Shown: positions 7,171 to 15,792, numbered from the stretch's first letter. The stretch: DNA of 64,000 nucleotides from Blautia parvula (GCF_020215665.1 NZ_CP084061.1:1-64000); one strand, 5' to 3'. Numbers and translations are program-made. Notes: generated by a model not told the origin, from the sequence alone.

Positions 7171-7337
7171 TCCTTGTCACCTCTTTTCTTTACAAAAGAT
7201 ATGATTGACAGAATGAAAAGAATTACTACGAGAACCAGGATGATACAATCAAGCAGGGACAGATTACTGAAGTCAATAAGTTTCAGGGTGATGAAGACAA
7301 TCAATAATGTGGTTGTGGTTTGGTATAAATCTTTCAT
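7167..7337 (-). CDS. Small membrane protein coupled to the XRE regulator
   Basis: A 56-residue product begins MKDLYQTTTTLLIVFITLKL and has a second hydrophobic span (CIILVLVVILFILSIISFV), ending in KKRGDKD. Its TGA overlaps the TTG start of the regulator gene. The region before the ATG lacks a clear ribosome site, which lowers confidence in the start. It forms a small minus-strand operon with the regulator. Confidence 0.55.
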   Translation of the reverse strand: MKDLYQTTTTLLIVFITLKLIDFSNLSLLDCIILVLVVILFILSIISFVKKRGDKD

Positions 7338-7375
7338 TTTAGTTTACAATATGGTATAATGACATTACCCACAAG

Positions 7376-7396
7376 GGGGAGGGGCTTTCGCCCCTC
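7376..7396. repeat. GAAA-loop hairpin between two small genes
   Basis: GAGGGGC and GCCCCTC pair around a four-base loop (GAAA on the minus strand). No T-tract follows on either side, so it looks like a structural or processing element rather than a classical terminator. Confidence 0.45.
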
Positions 7397-7401
7397 AGCG
7401 C

Positions 7402-7488
7402 TTACTTATCATCCAGTATATCCGAGAGCCGGTCAGCTATTTGGATTATCAACCAGATGATGGTGAGCGCTTTTATTATGTCATCCAT
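7402..7488 (-). CDS. 28-residue amphipathic peptide with strong expression signals
   Basis: The ORF encodes MDDIIKALTIIWLIIQIADR and ends in LSDILDDK. It has an excellent AAAGGAGGA ribosome site 8 bases before the ATG and a near-consensus promoter carrying a perfect palindrome just upstream. A hydrophobic centre with acidic ends suggests membrane association. Such tightly controlled short peptides can be type I toxins or phage signalling or inhibitor peptides. I cannot tell which; no antisense RNA promoter was identified with confidence. Confidence 0.6.
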   Translation of the reverse strand: MDDIIKALTIIWLIIQIADRLSDILDDK

Positions 7489-7520
7489 ATTGCATTCCTC
7501 CTTTCCTTTACTATAGATAT

Positions 7521-7549
7521 AGCATACCACGTAAATACGTGGATGTCAA
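7521..7549 (-). promoter_or_regulatory. Minus-strand promoter with palindromic operator
   Basis: Read on the minus strand, TTGACA (7544-7549), a 17-base spacer and TATGCT (7521-7526) form a strong promoter. The spacer is almost entirely the perfect palindrome CCACGTATTTACGTGG (7527-7542), which a dimeric regulator could occupy. The nearby XRE protein is the natural candidate. Confidence 0.7.
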
Positions 7550-7679
7550 GGAGAAATGGAGAATTATTCTAATTAATTTAATGTCCATGAATATAATAGC
7601 GCATTGTTTTGAAAGAGTGTACAGCTTAGAGTTGGACGCCCTTTTTTATTATAAATTTATCAGATGGGAAGGTGAGGTG

Positions 7680-8132
7680 ATGGCAGGGTATGAAAACATA
7701 AAGGATCATGGATTTGATAAGCGAACCGCGGAAGAGCGGCGGGAGCTTGCGATAAAGGCCGGTAGAGCATCGGGTGAGGCCAGGCGCCGGAAGGCGGACT
7801 TCCGTAGAGACATAAATCTGCTTTTGACAACGCTACTTCCGGATGGTGATATATCTGATCAAATGAGAGCTATGGGCCTTGAACCTACGGTAGGAATGGC
7901 AATGCATATGAAAATGGCCGTAGAGGTTTTAAAAAATGGTGATGTAAAAGCATATGAGGCCCTGGCAAAATACGCTGGACAGAGCAGCCATACGGAGGCC
8001 GACGAAAAGGAACAGGCGGCGAAGACAGAGCAAATGAAAGCCCAGGTTGATAAGCTGAATCGAGACGGACAAGATGAAGATGGAGAGGACGGGGTGGAAA
8101 TAGTCAATGATGCGCCAAAAGAAGAAAATTAA
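7680..8132 (+). CDS. Terminase small subunit
   Basis: The 150-residue product begins MAGYENIKDHGFDKRTAEER, with a basic helical N-terminus, a KMAVEVLKNGDVKAYEALAK helix and an acidic tail. It directly precedes and overlaps the large terminase gene by 26 bases, the expected place for the subunit that recognises the packaging site. The ATG at 7680 has GGTGAGGTG upstream; the open frame continues further up but through unrelated promoter sequence. Confidence 0.8.
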   Translation: MAGYENIKDHGFDKRTAEERRELAIKAGRASGEARRRKADFRRDINLLLTTLLPDGDISDQMRAMGLEPTVGMAMHMKMAVEVLKNGDVKAYEALAKYAGQSSHTEADEKEQAAKTEQMKAQVDKLNRDGQDEDGEDGVEIVNDAPKEEN

Positions 8133-9450
8133 GATATCAGAAATAGTCATCCCGAAGTATCTCCCTTTGTTTAATGACCGGACGCATAGGCATATCATCC
8201 TTACTTCCGGGCGTGCAGGAACAAAGTCCAGCTATGTGAGTATCGCAACAGATTTCCGGATTATGGATGAGCATAACGCATCCTGCGTTGTCCTGCGCAA
8301 GCACCATAATAAGCTGCGCAAGACGGTATATAAGGAGATGATACGCGGTATTAACCGTTTGGGAGTCAGTAAAAAACGGTTCAAAATCGGGAAATCTCCG
8401 ATGGAGATAACCTACAAAAAGAATGGAAACACCATTTACTTTTCCGGATCTGACGGTGTGGATGATACAAAAGGTATCATAGATGAGGATAAGCCCATTA
8501 AGCTTGTGGTACTGGACGAGCTGACGGAGTTCTTCGATGACGGCGAGGGAGAGGAAGAACTGGCAAACATCGAGGCTACCTTCGTCCGTGGAAATCAGGG
8601 CGGGTTCCAGATGATTTATCTTTATAATCCACCCAAAAACCCGAATGCCCCCATAAACGAATGGTGTCGTAAGATGGAGGGGAGGCCGGACTGCATCCAT
8701 ATACACACAGATTATAGAGATGTGCCACCAGATTGGCTGGGGCCTGATCTCATTGAGTCAGCGGAGGTCATGGAGCACACAGATCCCAAGATGTATCGTT
8801 GGGTATGGCTTGGAGAGAGCATAGGTATAGACGACCTGGTCTATTACATGGTAAATGTTGAACTTCATTACTACGATGGACTCCCAGAAGATGAGAAAAA
8901 GACAATTGGTGAGATAGGAGTAGGAGTTGACTACGGCCAAAAGAACCCTACGGTATTCGAGGCATTCGGTGTCAGTTACAGCAGGCAGACGTTATGCGGA
9001 TTGGACGAATGGAGTCATTGCGGGCGGGAAGAGGGCCAGAAATCCCCTTCCGAATACGCAAAAGAATTGAAAGATTTTTGTGATAGGCTGGAAAAAGAGT
9101 ATGACCGGGTAGTGAGCTGGGTATTTATTGACCCTTCTGCAGCCGGCCTCATTGAGGAGGTGCGACGGATTATGCCACATATAGATGTTATCCCGGCATT
9201 CAACGATGTAAAGCTTGGGATAAGCAGAGTACAGAAATTCTTTTCTTTCCGCCGGATTTTGATTAACCAGCAAAAACAAACGTTGCTGATTAAAGAATTG
9301 GGGTTATATCAGTATGATTCCAAAAGCGTTGAAAAGGGCAAGGAAGAGGTTGTAAAGCTCAATGACCATGCCGCCGATGCCACAAGGTATCTTGTATGTG
9401 GTATGTGGGGGTTAATATCCATGTTCTTGCCGTTTACAGAACGAGAGTGA
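8107..9450 (+). CDS. Terminase large subunit (PBSX type)
   Basis: This is a 447-residue packaging motor. The ATPase P-loop is SGRAGTKSS near 33-41, and LVVLDELTEF near 137-146 supplies the Walker B acidic pair. The C-terminal nuclease has GVDYGQKNPT and FIDPSAAG, the acidic residues that bind metal for headful cleavage, plus NDHAADATRY near the end. Length and motif order fit PBSX-family terminases. It cuts concatemers and pumps DNA into proheads through the portal encoded next. Confidence 0.95.
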   Translation: MMRQKKKIKISEIVIPKYLPLFNDRTHRHIILTSGRAGTKSSYVSIATDFRIMDEHNASCVVLRKHHNKLRKTVYKEMIRGINRLGVSKKRFKIGKSPMEITYKKNGNTIYFSGSDGVDDTKGIIDEDKPIKLVVLDELTEFFDDGEGEEELANIEATFVRGNQGGFQMIYLYNPPKNPNAPINEWCRKMEGRPDCIHIHTDYRDVPPDWLGPDLIESAEVMEHTDPKMYRWVWLGESIGIDDLVYYMVNVELHYYDGLPEDEKKTIGEIGVGVDYGQKNPTVFEAFGVSYSRQTLCGLDEWSHCGREEGQKSPSEYAKELKDFCDRLEKEYDRVVSWVFIDPSAAGLIEEVRRIMPHIDVIPAFNDVKLGISRVQKFFSFRRILINQQKQTLLIKELGLYQYDSKSVEKGKEEVVKLNDHAADATRYLVCGMWGLISMFLPFTERE

Positions 9451-9451
9451 G

Positions 9452-10837
9452 GTGATAGCAGTGATACAGTATGAGAGCATTAAAAAGGCGCTGGGCGTCG
9501 ATATAGCGGTATCGCCGGAAATGGCTGAATCCATATACCGGTGGCAGCGCATGTATCGTAATAAGCCACCCTGGATAAGCAAAGATGTCAAGGGGTTGAA
9601 CCTGCCTGCAGCCATAAGCAGTGAGTTTGCGAGACTCGTCACAAATGAGGCCAGGATTGAGGTGAGTGGCAGTCCGAGGGCAGACCTGATAAATGAAATG
9701 CTCACGCCATTCAGGGGCAATCTTCGCAAATACGTGGAATTTGCAAGTGCCACTGGTGGTATTTGCTTTAAGCCATACCTTACCGGGGAGAAGGTGGCTG
9801 TAGATATCGTACGGGCCGGTAATTGTTATCCGACGGAGTTTGATTCATCCGGTACGATGACCGGAGCTATCTTCCCGGAATTTAAACGCAAGGGGAAGAA
9901 GTTATACACGCGTTTGGAATACCACAGTCTGCAGGGAGATAAATACATCGTCATCAATCGGGCATTTGTCAGCAGAAAAGCGATTGTCAAAACAGATGAG
10001 ATTGTGCAGCTTGGTATGGAGATCAAGCTGGAGGATGTCGATGAATGGGAAGATATATCCCCATATGAAGAGTTCAGGAATGCGGACTGCGCATTGTTTT
10101 CTTATCTTAAAATCCCGCTTGCCAATAACGTAGATCCTGATTCCCCACTGGGGGTAGCGGTCTATTCCCGGGCGGAAAAACAGATACAGGATGCGGATGA
10201 GATGTATGGAGCAGCTCTTTGGGAGTACCGGTCAAAGGAGACTGCTATTCAGGCGTCAAACGAATACTTCAAAAAGAACCGGCAGGGAGAGGTGCTCCTC
10301 CCGAAAGGGCAGGAGCGTTTGTATTATCCTATGGGTAATGGCATTGCAGACCATACGACAGGAAAGCCTCTGTTCAATGTATACTCCCCGGAAATCAGGG
10401 ATGAAAGCTTTTTTAACGGGTACAATAGGATAATCCAAAAGGTAGAATTTAACAGCGGTCTTGCTTATGGTACTTTGTCAGATCCACAGAATGTAGAAAA
10501 GACTGCTGAAGAGATAAAGAGCAGTAAGCAGCGATCATATTCTACGGTTAAGGACATCCAGAATAGCACTGAGGAGGCCATTCGGTATCTTGTAAAGGCA
10601 ATTGAGGTCTGGGTTGATATGGGCGGGCTTGCCCCGCCTGGAAAAGTAGAGGTGTCCTGTGACTGGGATGACTCATTGATTGTCGATAAAAAGTATGAGC
10701 TGGAGCAACTCAGAGCTGATCTGGCTGCCGGAATCATAGGACCGGTAGAATTCCGTATGAAGCGATATGGAGAGACAGAGGACCAGGCGGTCAAAGCACT
10801 TGCAAAAATCCAATTCCCGGATGATGTACAGGAGTGA
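9452..10837 (+). CDS. Portal protein (SPP1 gp6-like)
   Basis: The 461-residue protein follows the terminase by one base with a GTG start. Features include YRWQRMYRNKPPWI near the N-terminus, an NNVDPDSPLGVAVYSRAEKQ stretch in the centre and a helical acidic C-terminus, as in SPP1-type portals. It forms the dodecameric DNA gate at one capsid vertex and docks the terminase. Gene order terminase-portal-MuF supports the call. Confidence 0.93.
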   Translation: MIAVIQYESIKKALGVDIAVSPEMAESIYRWQRMYRNKPPWISKDVKGLNLPAAISSEFARLVTNEARIEVSGSPRADLINEMLTPFRGNLRKYVEFASATGGICFKPYLTGEKVAVDIVRAGNCYPTEFDSSGTMTGAIFPEFKRKGKKLYTRLEYHSLQGDKYIVINRAFVSRKAIVKTDEIVQLGMEIKLEDVDEWEDISPYEEFRNADCALFSYLKIPLANNVDPDSPLGVAVYSRAEKQIQDADEMYGAALWEYRSKETAIQASNEYFKKNRQGEVLLPKGQERLYYPMGNGIADHTTGKPLFNVYSPEIRDESFFNGYNRIIQKVEFNSGLAYGTLSDPQNVEKTAEEIKSSKQRSYSTVKDIQNSTEEAIRYLVKAIEVWVDMGGLAPPGKVEVSCDWDDSLIVDKKYELEQLRADLAAGIIGPVEFRMKRYGETEDQAVKALAKIQFPDDVQE

Positions 10838-10842
10838 TGTAG

Positions 10843-12480
10843 ATGAGACCGGAGGAAATGGGGAGCCTGCCCCTGCAGGTGGAAAAGCTTTTCTATGGAC
10901 TACAGGATAGGATCATGTCCGATGTAGTCAGACGGATTAAAAAGACAGGTGAAATAACATCCACGGCGGATTATCAGCTAAACCGCATCAAGATACTCGG
11001 AAATTCATCAGAGTTTATCGAGGATGAGTTAAAAAGACTGCTAAATGTCACGTACCCCGAGTTATTTGCCCTATATGATAAGGTGATAGACTGGGAATAT
11101 GTCCGCAACAAAGACATATATGAGCAGGTAAATGGACAATTCACACCGCCAGAAGAAAACAATTGGCTGCAGGAATTGTCCTCTGCAATCGTCAGCCAGA
11201 CAGAAGGCGATATCAAAAACATTACACGATCGCTGGGATTTTCCCTGGATTACGGGGATGGAAAAAAGGTTTTTACTCCGCTGTCAGAATATTACCAAAA
11301 GTATCTTGATCGGGCTTGTCTCGACATTGCGTCAGGCGCTTTTGACTATAACACAGCTTTACGCCGGGTGGTGCGTGAGATGACTTCATCAGGTATCCGT
11401 TCTGTTGATTACGCAAGTGGGTATAGTAACAGGGCACCTGTAGCGGCCAGAAGAGCCGTTATGACAGGCGTGCATAACCTCAGCAATAAAATCAACGAGC
11501 AACTTGCAAAAGAGTTGGAAACGGACGATTTCGAGGTCACAGCACATTATGGTGCCCAGCCAACACATGCAGTCTGGCAGGGCAGAGTGTACAGCCGCCG
11601 AGAACTGGAGTCTATTTGTGGTCTCGGCAGCGTGGCTGGCCTTTGCGGTGCAAACTGTAATCATTCGTACCTGCCTTTTATCAGGGGTATATCGACCAGG
11701 ACCTATACAGATGAGATGCTGGAAGACATCCGCGAGGATGATGCCAGGATCAGGAGATACCGGGGTAAGGAATATGATGGGTATACCTGCCGACAGAGAC
11801 AGCGTGAGATGGAGACAACTATGCGGGCGCAGCGGGAACGTATCAAGTACCTGAAAGAAGGTGGTGACCATGATGCGGTACTGGCGGCTCAAGCGAAGTA
11901 TCTGCAGACTCTGCATGAGTACAAGGGGTTTTCAAAAATCATGGGGCTACAGCCACAGATGGAGCGTGTCTATATGGACGGGCTCGGGCGGATGGCAGGT
12001 GGGAGAATACCCGCGAAAGCAGTTGTAAAATCAGGTAGAAGTGGTATAATAAAGTCAGGAGCAGTAAGCGGTGCGAGAAATCCTTACGGAGATGCAGCGA
12101 ATAAACATGCGGAGAAGTATTATGGCCTTGTAAGGAAAATGAAAACAGATGTGGCAAGGATAGCCAAAACAACAGGCATTCCTGAACAGGATATCCAGTC
12201 AATTAAGGATTATCTTTTTATCCAGAAACATGATTTAGGAGGAAGTGAGAAAAAGCGTTTTGATCCCGATTATATGATAGGTGAATCATGGAAACGTCTG
12301 ATAGACGGTAAGCCGGAATCACACGACTTGACGTTGATTAAGCATGAGATCATGGAAAAGGATTTAATGTCTAAAGGGATGTCCCAGGATGAGGCTCACA
12401 TTGCGGCGACTGCTAAGTATAACTATGATAAGGAGGCTACGTTATTTTATGGTAAAATTAAAAAATTTAAAAAAGAATAA
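10843..12480 (+). CDS. MuF-type minor capsid protein with toxin-like C-terminus
   Basis: Residues 1 to about 390 match phage minor capsid protein 2 (MuF group), including the segment VAARRAVMTGVHNLSNKINE and a cysteine/histidine part (CGLGSVAGLCGANCNH). A linker (KSGRSGIIKSGAVSGARNPY) leads to a separate domain of about 135 residues with LSLOPE-free, polar sequence, HDLGGSEKKRFDPDY and LTLIKHEIMEKDLM. This matches the layout of MuF polymorphic toxins, in which a C-terminal toxin is carried in the virion and delivered with DNA. I do not know the activity of this C-terminal domain. The next overlapping gene is a probable immunity partner. Confidence 0.85.
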   Translation: MRPEEMGSLPLQVEKLFYGLQDRIMSDVVRRIKKTGEITSTADYQLNRIKILGNSSEFIEDELKRLLNVTYPELFALYDKVIDWEYVRNKDIYEQVNGQFTPPEENNWLQELSSAIVSQTEGDIKNITRSLGFSLDYGDGKKVFTPLSEYYQKYLDRACLDIASGAFDYNTALRRVVREMTSSGIRSVDYASGYSNRAPVAARRAVMTGVHNLSNKINEQLAKELETDDFEVTAHYGAQPTHAVWQGRVYSRRELESICGLGSVAGLCGANCNHSYLPFIRGISTRTYTDEMLEDIREDDARIRRYRGKEYDGYTCRQRQREMETTMRAQRERIKYLKEGGDHDAVLAAQAKYLQTLHEYKGFSKIMGLQPQMERVYMDGLGRMAGGRIPAKAVVKSGRSGIIKSGAVSGARNPYGDAANKHAEKYYGLVRKMKTDVARIAKTTGIPEQDIQSIKDYLFIQKHDLGGSEKKRFDPDYMIGESWKRLIDGKPESHDLTLIKHEIMEKDLMSKGMSQDEAHIAATAKYNYDKEATLFYGKIKKFKKE

Positions 12481-12688
12481 TACCACTATCGAAAGTGATA
12501 TCATACCTGAGGATAGCGCTAACAGCGGGCATATCGTAGTTGACCTGGATCAGGGGACCACAATTGATTATTCACTTCCGGAAGGGTATGAATGGTGCAT
12601 GAATCATGTAAACCACGCTAAAAATAAATTGATAGAACTCGCGAAAGAAGAACATTTGTCAGAACAATATTTAGTAATGTGGTACTAA
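12449..12688 (+). CDS. Probable immunity partner of the MuF toxin domain
   Basis: The 79-residue protein starts inside the end of the MuF gene in another frame, with AAGGAGG 13 bases upstream. It reads MVKLKNLKKNNTTIESD at the start and LPEGYEWCMNHVNHAKNKLI in the middle, ending LVMWY. It is not a standard head gene. Position directly behind a variable toxin-like domain, AT-rich composition and a dedicated terminator make it the natural immunity candidate. Direct evidence for binding is lacking. Confidence 0.6.
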   Translation: MVKLKNLKKNNTTIESDIIPEDSANSGHIVVDLDQGTTIDYSLPEGYEWCMNHVNHAKNKLIELAKEEHLSEQYLVMWY

Positions 12689-12720
12689 TACCATCAGTCA
12701 AAATGACTGGTGGTATTTTT
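12688..12720 (+). terminator. Terminator after the immunity-like gene
   Basis: ATACCATCAGTCA and TGACTGGTGGTAT form a 13-bp stem with one wobble and an AAA loop, followed by TTTTTAT. It lies inside the late structural operon. Confidence 0.9.
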
Positions 12721-12745
12721 ATGCCAAATTTTAGGGGGTGTTTGA

Positions 12746-13039
12746 TTGATTACAGTAACTATGGGCCGTACGGGGGTAGATATCAGCGGCCATGCAGGAT
12801 ATGATAAACACGGTCGCGATATTGTGTGTGCTGCGGTATCCGTACTTGCACATAACCTGTTCATATCTCTGGAGGCTTTAACGCCGGATAAGGTATTCGT
12901 AGAAGAGCGGCATGGATACATGAATATAATCTGGAATGACCTGTCTGATAAAGGCAGGATACTGGTAGATTCCTTTTTTCTTGGTATCTGCGATATAGAG
13001 AGGGATTATCCAGGGGTGGAAATCAAATATGGTAAATAA
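12746..13039 (+). CDS. Phage-encoded Prp-like cysteine protease
   Basis: The 97-residue protein matches the Prp/YsxB family: GHAGYDKHGRDIVCAAVSVL contains the catalytic His and Cys. Cellular Prp removes the N-terminal extension of ribosomal protein L27 at LNLQFFA, and in staphylococcal phage 80-alpha it trims capsid and scaffold proteins. Here the gene sits just before scaffold and capsid. In this window the best cleavage motif is LDLQRFA at the start of the tail tube protein. The start is TTG with GGGGGTG upstream. Confidence 0.88.
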   Translation: MITVTMGRTGVDISGHAGYDKHGRDIVCAAVSVLAHNLFISLEALTPDKVFVEERHGYMNIIWNDLSDKGRILVDSFFLGICDIERDYPGVEIKYGK

Positions 13040-13040
13040 G

Positions 13041-13066
13041 CACGCGGGGACGCCCGGGTGTTTTTT
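13041..13066 (+). terminator. Terminator after the Prp gene
   Basis: CAC-G-CGGG pairs with CCCG-G-GTG (one mismatch) around GACG, followed by TTTTTT. It may be leaky, because the structural genes continue on the same strand. Confidence 0.75.
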
Positions 13067-13182
13067 ATTGTCCAATACCGGTTATGACGTTTAAAAGGTC
13101 TCGGAAACTGACCGGCAAGTCATATAAACTGTACAGCCTCCGGAAGACACCGGATATAAAAACGAAGGCGGAAAGGATGAAT

Positions 13183-13815
13183 ATGGATTTAAAAGAATTA
13201 CTTGGGGATGAGCTTTATGCTCAGGTGGATGCGAAACTTGCAGAAGTAAATGGTGCGGATGACAGGAAAGAGAATCCTGTTAAATTTGTGGATTTGTCGG
13301 ACGGAGCATATGTCAGTAAAGAGAAATATACCGGACTGAAAACAGAAGCAGACGGATATAAGAAACAGCTCACCGAGGCAAGCGCCACCATTGAATCTTA
13401 TAAGGGAATGGATATTGAGGGCATTAAAAAATCTGCGGATGAATGGAAACAGAAATATGAGACCGATACGGCGGCACTGAATCAGCAGATTGAGACCCAG
13501 AAGAGGACATTTGCGGCCGAGAAATTCCTCGATGGTCAGAAGATTAAGTCTCCCCTTGCAAAGAAAAGCATTCTCTCAGATTTCATGGCCCAGAATCTTG
13601 AGTTTAAGGATGGTACTTTCGTGGGCGCCGATGACTATATGAAAAAAATGAGAGAACAGTATCCGAATGACTTCGAAATCGAACAGAAGGAAGAGCCGCC
13701 TAAGAAAAACACCTGGGTAAGAGGAACTGCAGGTTCATTCAAACCTACAGCAGTATCTTCAGAAGAAGCATACAGAGAACAGAAGTATAGTAAAAACAAA
13801 TATTACAGGAAGTAA
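13183..13815 (+). CDS. Capsid scaffold protein (GP20-like)
   Basis: The roughly 210-residue acidic, coiled-coil-rich product resembles phage minor structural protein GP20. It has MDLKELLGDELYAQVDAKLA at the start, a long helical stretch (GLKTEADGYKKQLTEASATI) and a basic end (KYSKNKYYRK) that would contact the capsid protein. It directs prohead assembly and is absent from the mature virion. I favour the ATG at 13183 after GGAAAGG; the ATG at 13177 is equally usable. Confidence 0.88.
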   Translation: MDLKELLGDELYAQVDAKLAEVNGADDRKENPVKFVDLSDGAYVSKEKYTGLKTEADGYKKQLTEASATIESYKGMDIEGIKKSADEWKQKYETDTAALNQQIETQKRTFAAEKFLDGQKIKSPLAKKSILSDFMAQNLEFKDGTFVGADDYMKKMREQYPNDFEIEQKEEPPKKNTWVRGTAGSFKPTAVSSEEAYREQKYSKNKYYRK

Positions 13816-13829
13816 AGGAGATATGATAT

Positions 13830-14699
13830 ATGGAATATGGTGGATATAACGTTAATGAGAAATACAGTCCAATTGTAGCCCCTAATTTTTATTTTGATGC
13901 GGTTTTTCAGCCAGGATTGACTTATAGTGACCAGTATCAGGGGGATGCGGAAGGTGCAGGTGCAGTAAAGATTTTCAAATTAGCGGCTAAGGCTGCGAAA
14001 GCGCCCAAAAGTCCGGCTTCTGATTTCGAGCACGGGAATGCAGATAATGACCTGATTCCACTGCTTTTAAATAACTTGCAGCAGGAATCTACAAAAATTT
14101 ACAATGTTCAGGCAGATGCGGTTCCGTATGATATGGCGGATGCACATCTTTCCCAGTCTGTGCAGGTATGCCGTGAGGGATGGCAGATGTCCGGTCTTGC
14201 ATGTCTGGTAAATGAGGGAACAGTAATGGAAGATACAGAGGCGATTACAAAAGCCAATATCGTCTCTAAGATTATTGCCGGAAGGAAATCTATTCGTAAA
14301 CAGAAAGCGTCTGCGAATGTGGTACTTGCATCTGTGGAGACGTATAGTACAATGCTCGAGCAGGCAGGGGATAAGTTTACTCCAGTAATGAACGATGAGA
14401 TTGTAAGGACTGGTCAGATGGGATATTGGCTGGGTATGCTGTGGGTAGAGTGTAATATGATGGATTTGGCAAATGATGCCAAATACTATGATTTTACCGG
14501 TACACTGAAGACAGTTGACCTTACCAAAGTTGATTATATTATGTATGACTGGAGAGGCCTGCATATTGTAGACCTCCTGTCTATGGCACGGCTGAAAGAT
14601 TCCGAGAACTTTAATGGAACTTTAGCACAGGTGGAGATTTGCACAGGATACCGTCTTGGCGATGCTAATTATGCTGTGGTAAAAAAACACGGAGCTTGA
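13830..14699 (+). CDS. Major capsid protein
   Basis: A strong AAAGGAGAT site precedes the ATG. The 289-residue product directly follows the scaffold gene. It has a flexible N-terminal arm (GGYNVNEKYSPIVAPNFYFD), a long backbone helix (ITKANIVSKIIAGRKSIRK) and the LGMLWVECNMMDLA segment seen in HK97-fold capsid proteins of Clostridial siphophages. No N-terminal Prp motif is present. Its end overlaps the next gene. Confidence 0.9.
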   Translation: MEYGGYNVNEKYSPIVAPNFYFDAVFQPGLTYSDQYQGDAEGAGAVKIFKLAAKAAKAPKSPASDFEHGNADNDLIPLLLNNLQQESTKIYNVQADAVPYDMADAHLSQSVQVCREGWQMSGLACLVNEGTVMEDTEAITKANIVSKIIAGRKSIRKQKASANVVLASVETYSTMLEQAGDKFTPVMNDEIVRTGQMGYWLGMLWVECNMMDLANDAKYYDFTGTLKTVDLTKVDYIMYDWRGLHIVDLLSMARLKDSENFNGTLAQVEICTGYRLGDANYAVVKKHGA

Positions 14700-14974
14700 C
14701 AAGTCTGACGGTTACCTCCGTAGCAGGTAGCACGAGCGGCTCTACTAAAATCACGGTAGAGCCGGCGCTGTCAAGTGGTAACAGCTACAAATACAAAATA
14801 GCCGCAAATCCGACTATACCGAATGCAGGACAGGAATGTAAGACTGGGTACACTGCTTGGGATGGTACGGCGGAGATTACAGCAACAGCAGGCCAGAAAA
14901 TTGTTGTTGTCGAGGTGGATGCGGATAACCGCTGCTTTGGAGCTGGAATGGCCGTAATAACCGCCGCAGAATAG
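14696..14974 (+). CDS. Ig-like head decoration protein
   Basis: A TTG start overlaps the capsid stop. The 92 residues (LTVTSVAGSTSGSTKITVEP onward) are beta-rich, small and polar, of the type found as decoration or spike domains on capsids or fused to the capsid protein in related phages. It is likely to sit on the outer head surface. Confidence 0.6.
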   Translation: MTSLTVTSVAGSTSGSTKITVEPALSSGNSYKYKIAANPTIPNAGQECKTGYTAWDGTAEITATAGQKIVVVEVDADNRCFGAGMAVITAAE

Positions 14975-14984
14975 AGGTGAGTAT

Positions 14985-15389
14985 ATGTCACGGGTAGATG
15001 TAGATTATCAGTATTATGCTGATGTTTTTAAGGGAGACGCCCTTACGGAGAGTGATTTAAAAAAACACGGCATGCGGGCGGAGGCCATTGTGAACCGGAT
15101 GACATATGGTCGTATCCATGAATTTGAATTGCGACCGGATGACCTGGAGGCTGTCAAAGCTGCCATATGTGTGGTATCTGAAATTTTGGCCGAGGATCAC
15201 CGGCAGAAAGAAGCAACCGGCGGGAGATTGGTAAAGAGTGTCAATACCGACGGAGAATCCGTGACATATGCGGACACTGCAGACAATCAGCCACCGGAAG
15301 AGGCACTATACAGTAAATGCTGTTTTGAAGCCCGTCTTTACTTGGAAGACACGACACTCTTATATCCGGGGGTGTACTATGATTATTAA
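14985..15389 (+). CDS. Head-tail connector (adaptor)
   Basis: The 134-residue helical protein (DLEAVKAAICVVSEILAEDH in the middle) occupies the slot right after the capsid genes where the gp6/gp15-type adaptor ring beneath the portal is encoded. A GAGGTGAGT site precedes the ATG. The next gene starts 11 bases before its end. Confidence 0.75.
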   Translation: MSRVDVDYQYYADVFKGDALTESDLKKHGMRAEAIVNRMTYGRIHEFELRPDDLEAVKAAICVVSEILAEDHRQKEATGGRLVKSVNTDGESVTYADTADNQPPEEALYSKCCFEARLYLEDTTLLYPGVYYDY

Positions 15390-15792
15390 TGCAGAGGTGA
15401 CCATATATAACCGCAAGGTGAATCCAGATACACGGAAAGTAGAGTATTTCGGGCATGTGTCACCGTGTCATTATTACTGTGAAAACAAGGTGATAACGGG
15501 CGATAAAGGAGATGGCGGCCTGAAGCACGCTGATGTATTTAAAATCCGGATTCCTGCCGAATATCTTGACGGGTATGTGGCGCCGGATGAGTATGCGAAG
15601 CTGCCATACAGCCCTGAGATGACGGCTTGGACTGTAGAAAAAGAAGATCTGTTTATCCTTGGGACGCATGATCTGAGGATAAAGGGGATTGGTGATCTGC
15701 AGAAGACGCACCGGCCATATGGCATGGTAGATAATTATGGAGATAACCGGAAAGGGTTTATCCCACACATAAGATTTGGAGGTTGTAAGTAA
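15379..15792 (+). CDS. Head completion (stopper) protein
   Basis: The real start is the ATG at 15379, inside the adaptor gene; the longer open frame upstream is a shadow. The 137-residue beta-rich product begins MIINAEVTIYNRKVNPDTRK. By position it is the stopper closing the head after packaging. I recall such proteins being annotated DUF6751 in Lachnospiraceae phages, without certainty. Confidence 0.7.
   Translation: MIINAEVTIYNRKVNPDTRKVEYFGHVSPCHYYCENKVITGDKGDGGLKHADVFKIRIPAEYLDGYVAPDEYAKLPYSPEMTAWTVEKEDLFILGTHDLRIKGIGDLQKTHRPYGMVDNYGDNRKGFIPHIRFGGCK

Noticed and set aside
7539-7679. N-terminal extension of the terminase small subunit
   Set aside because: The open frame begins inside the minus-strand promoter and lacks a ribosome site; the ATG at 7680 has one.
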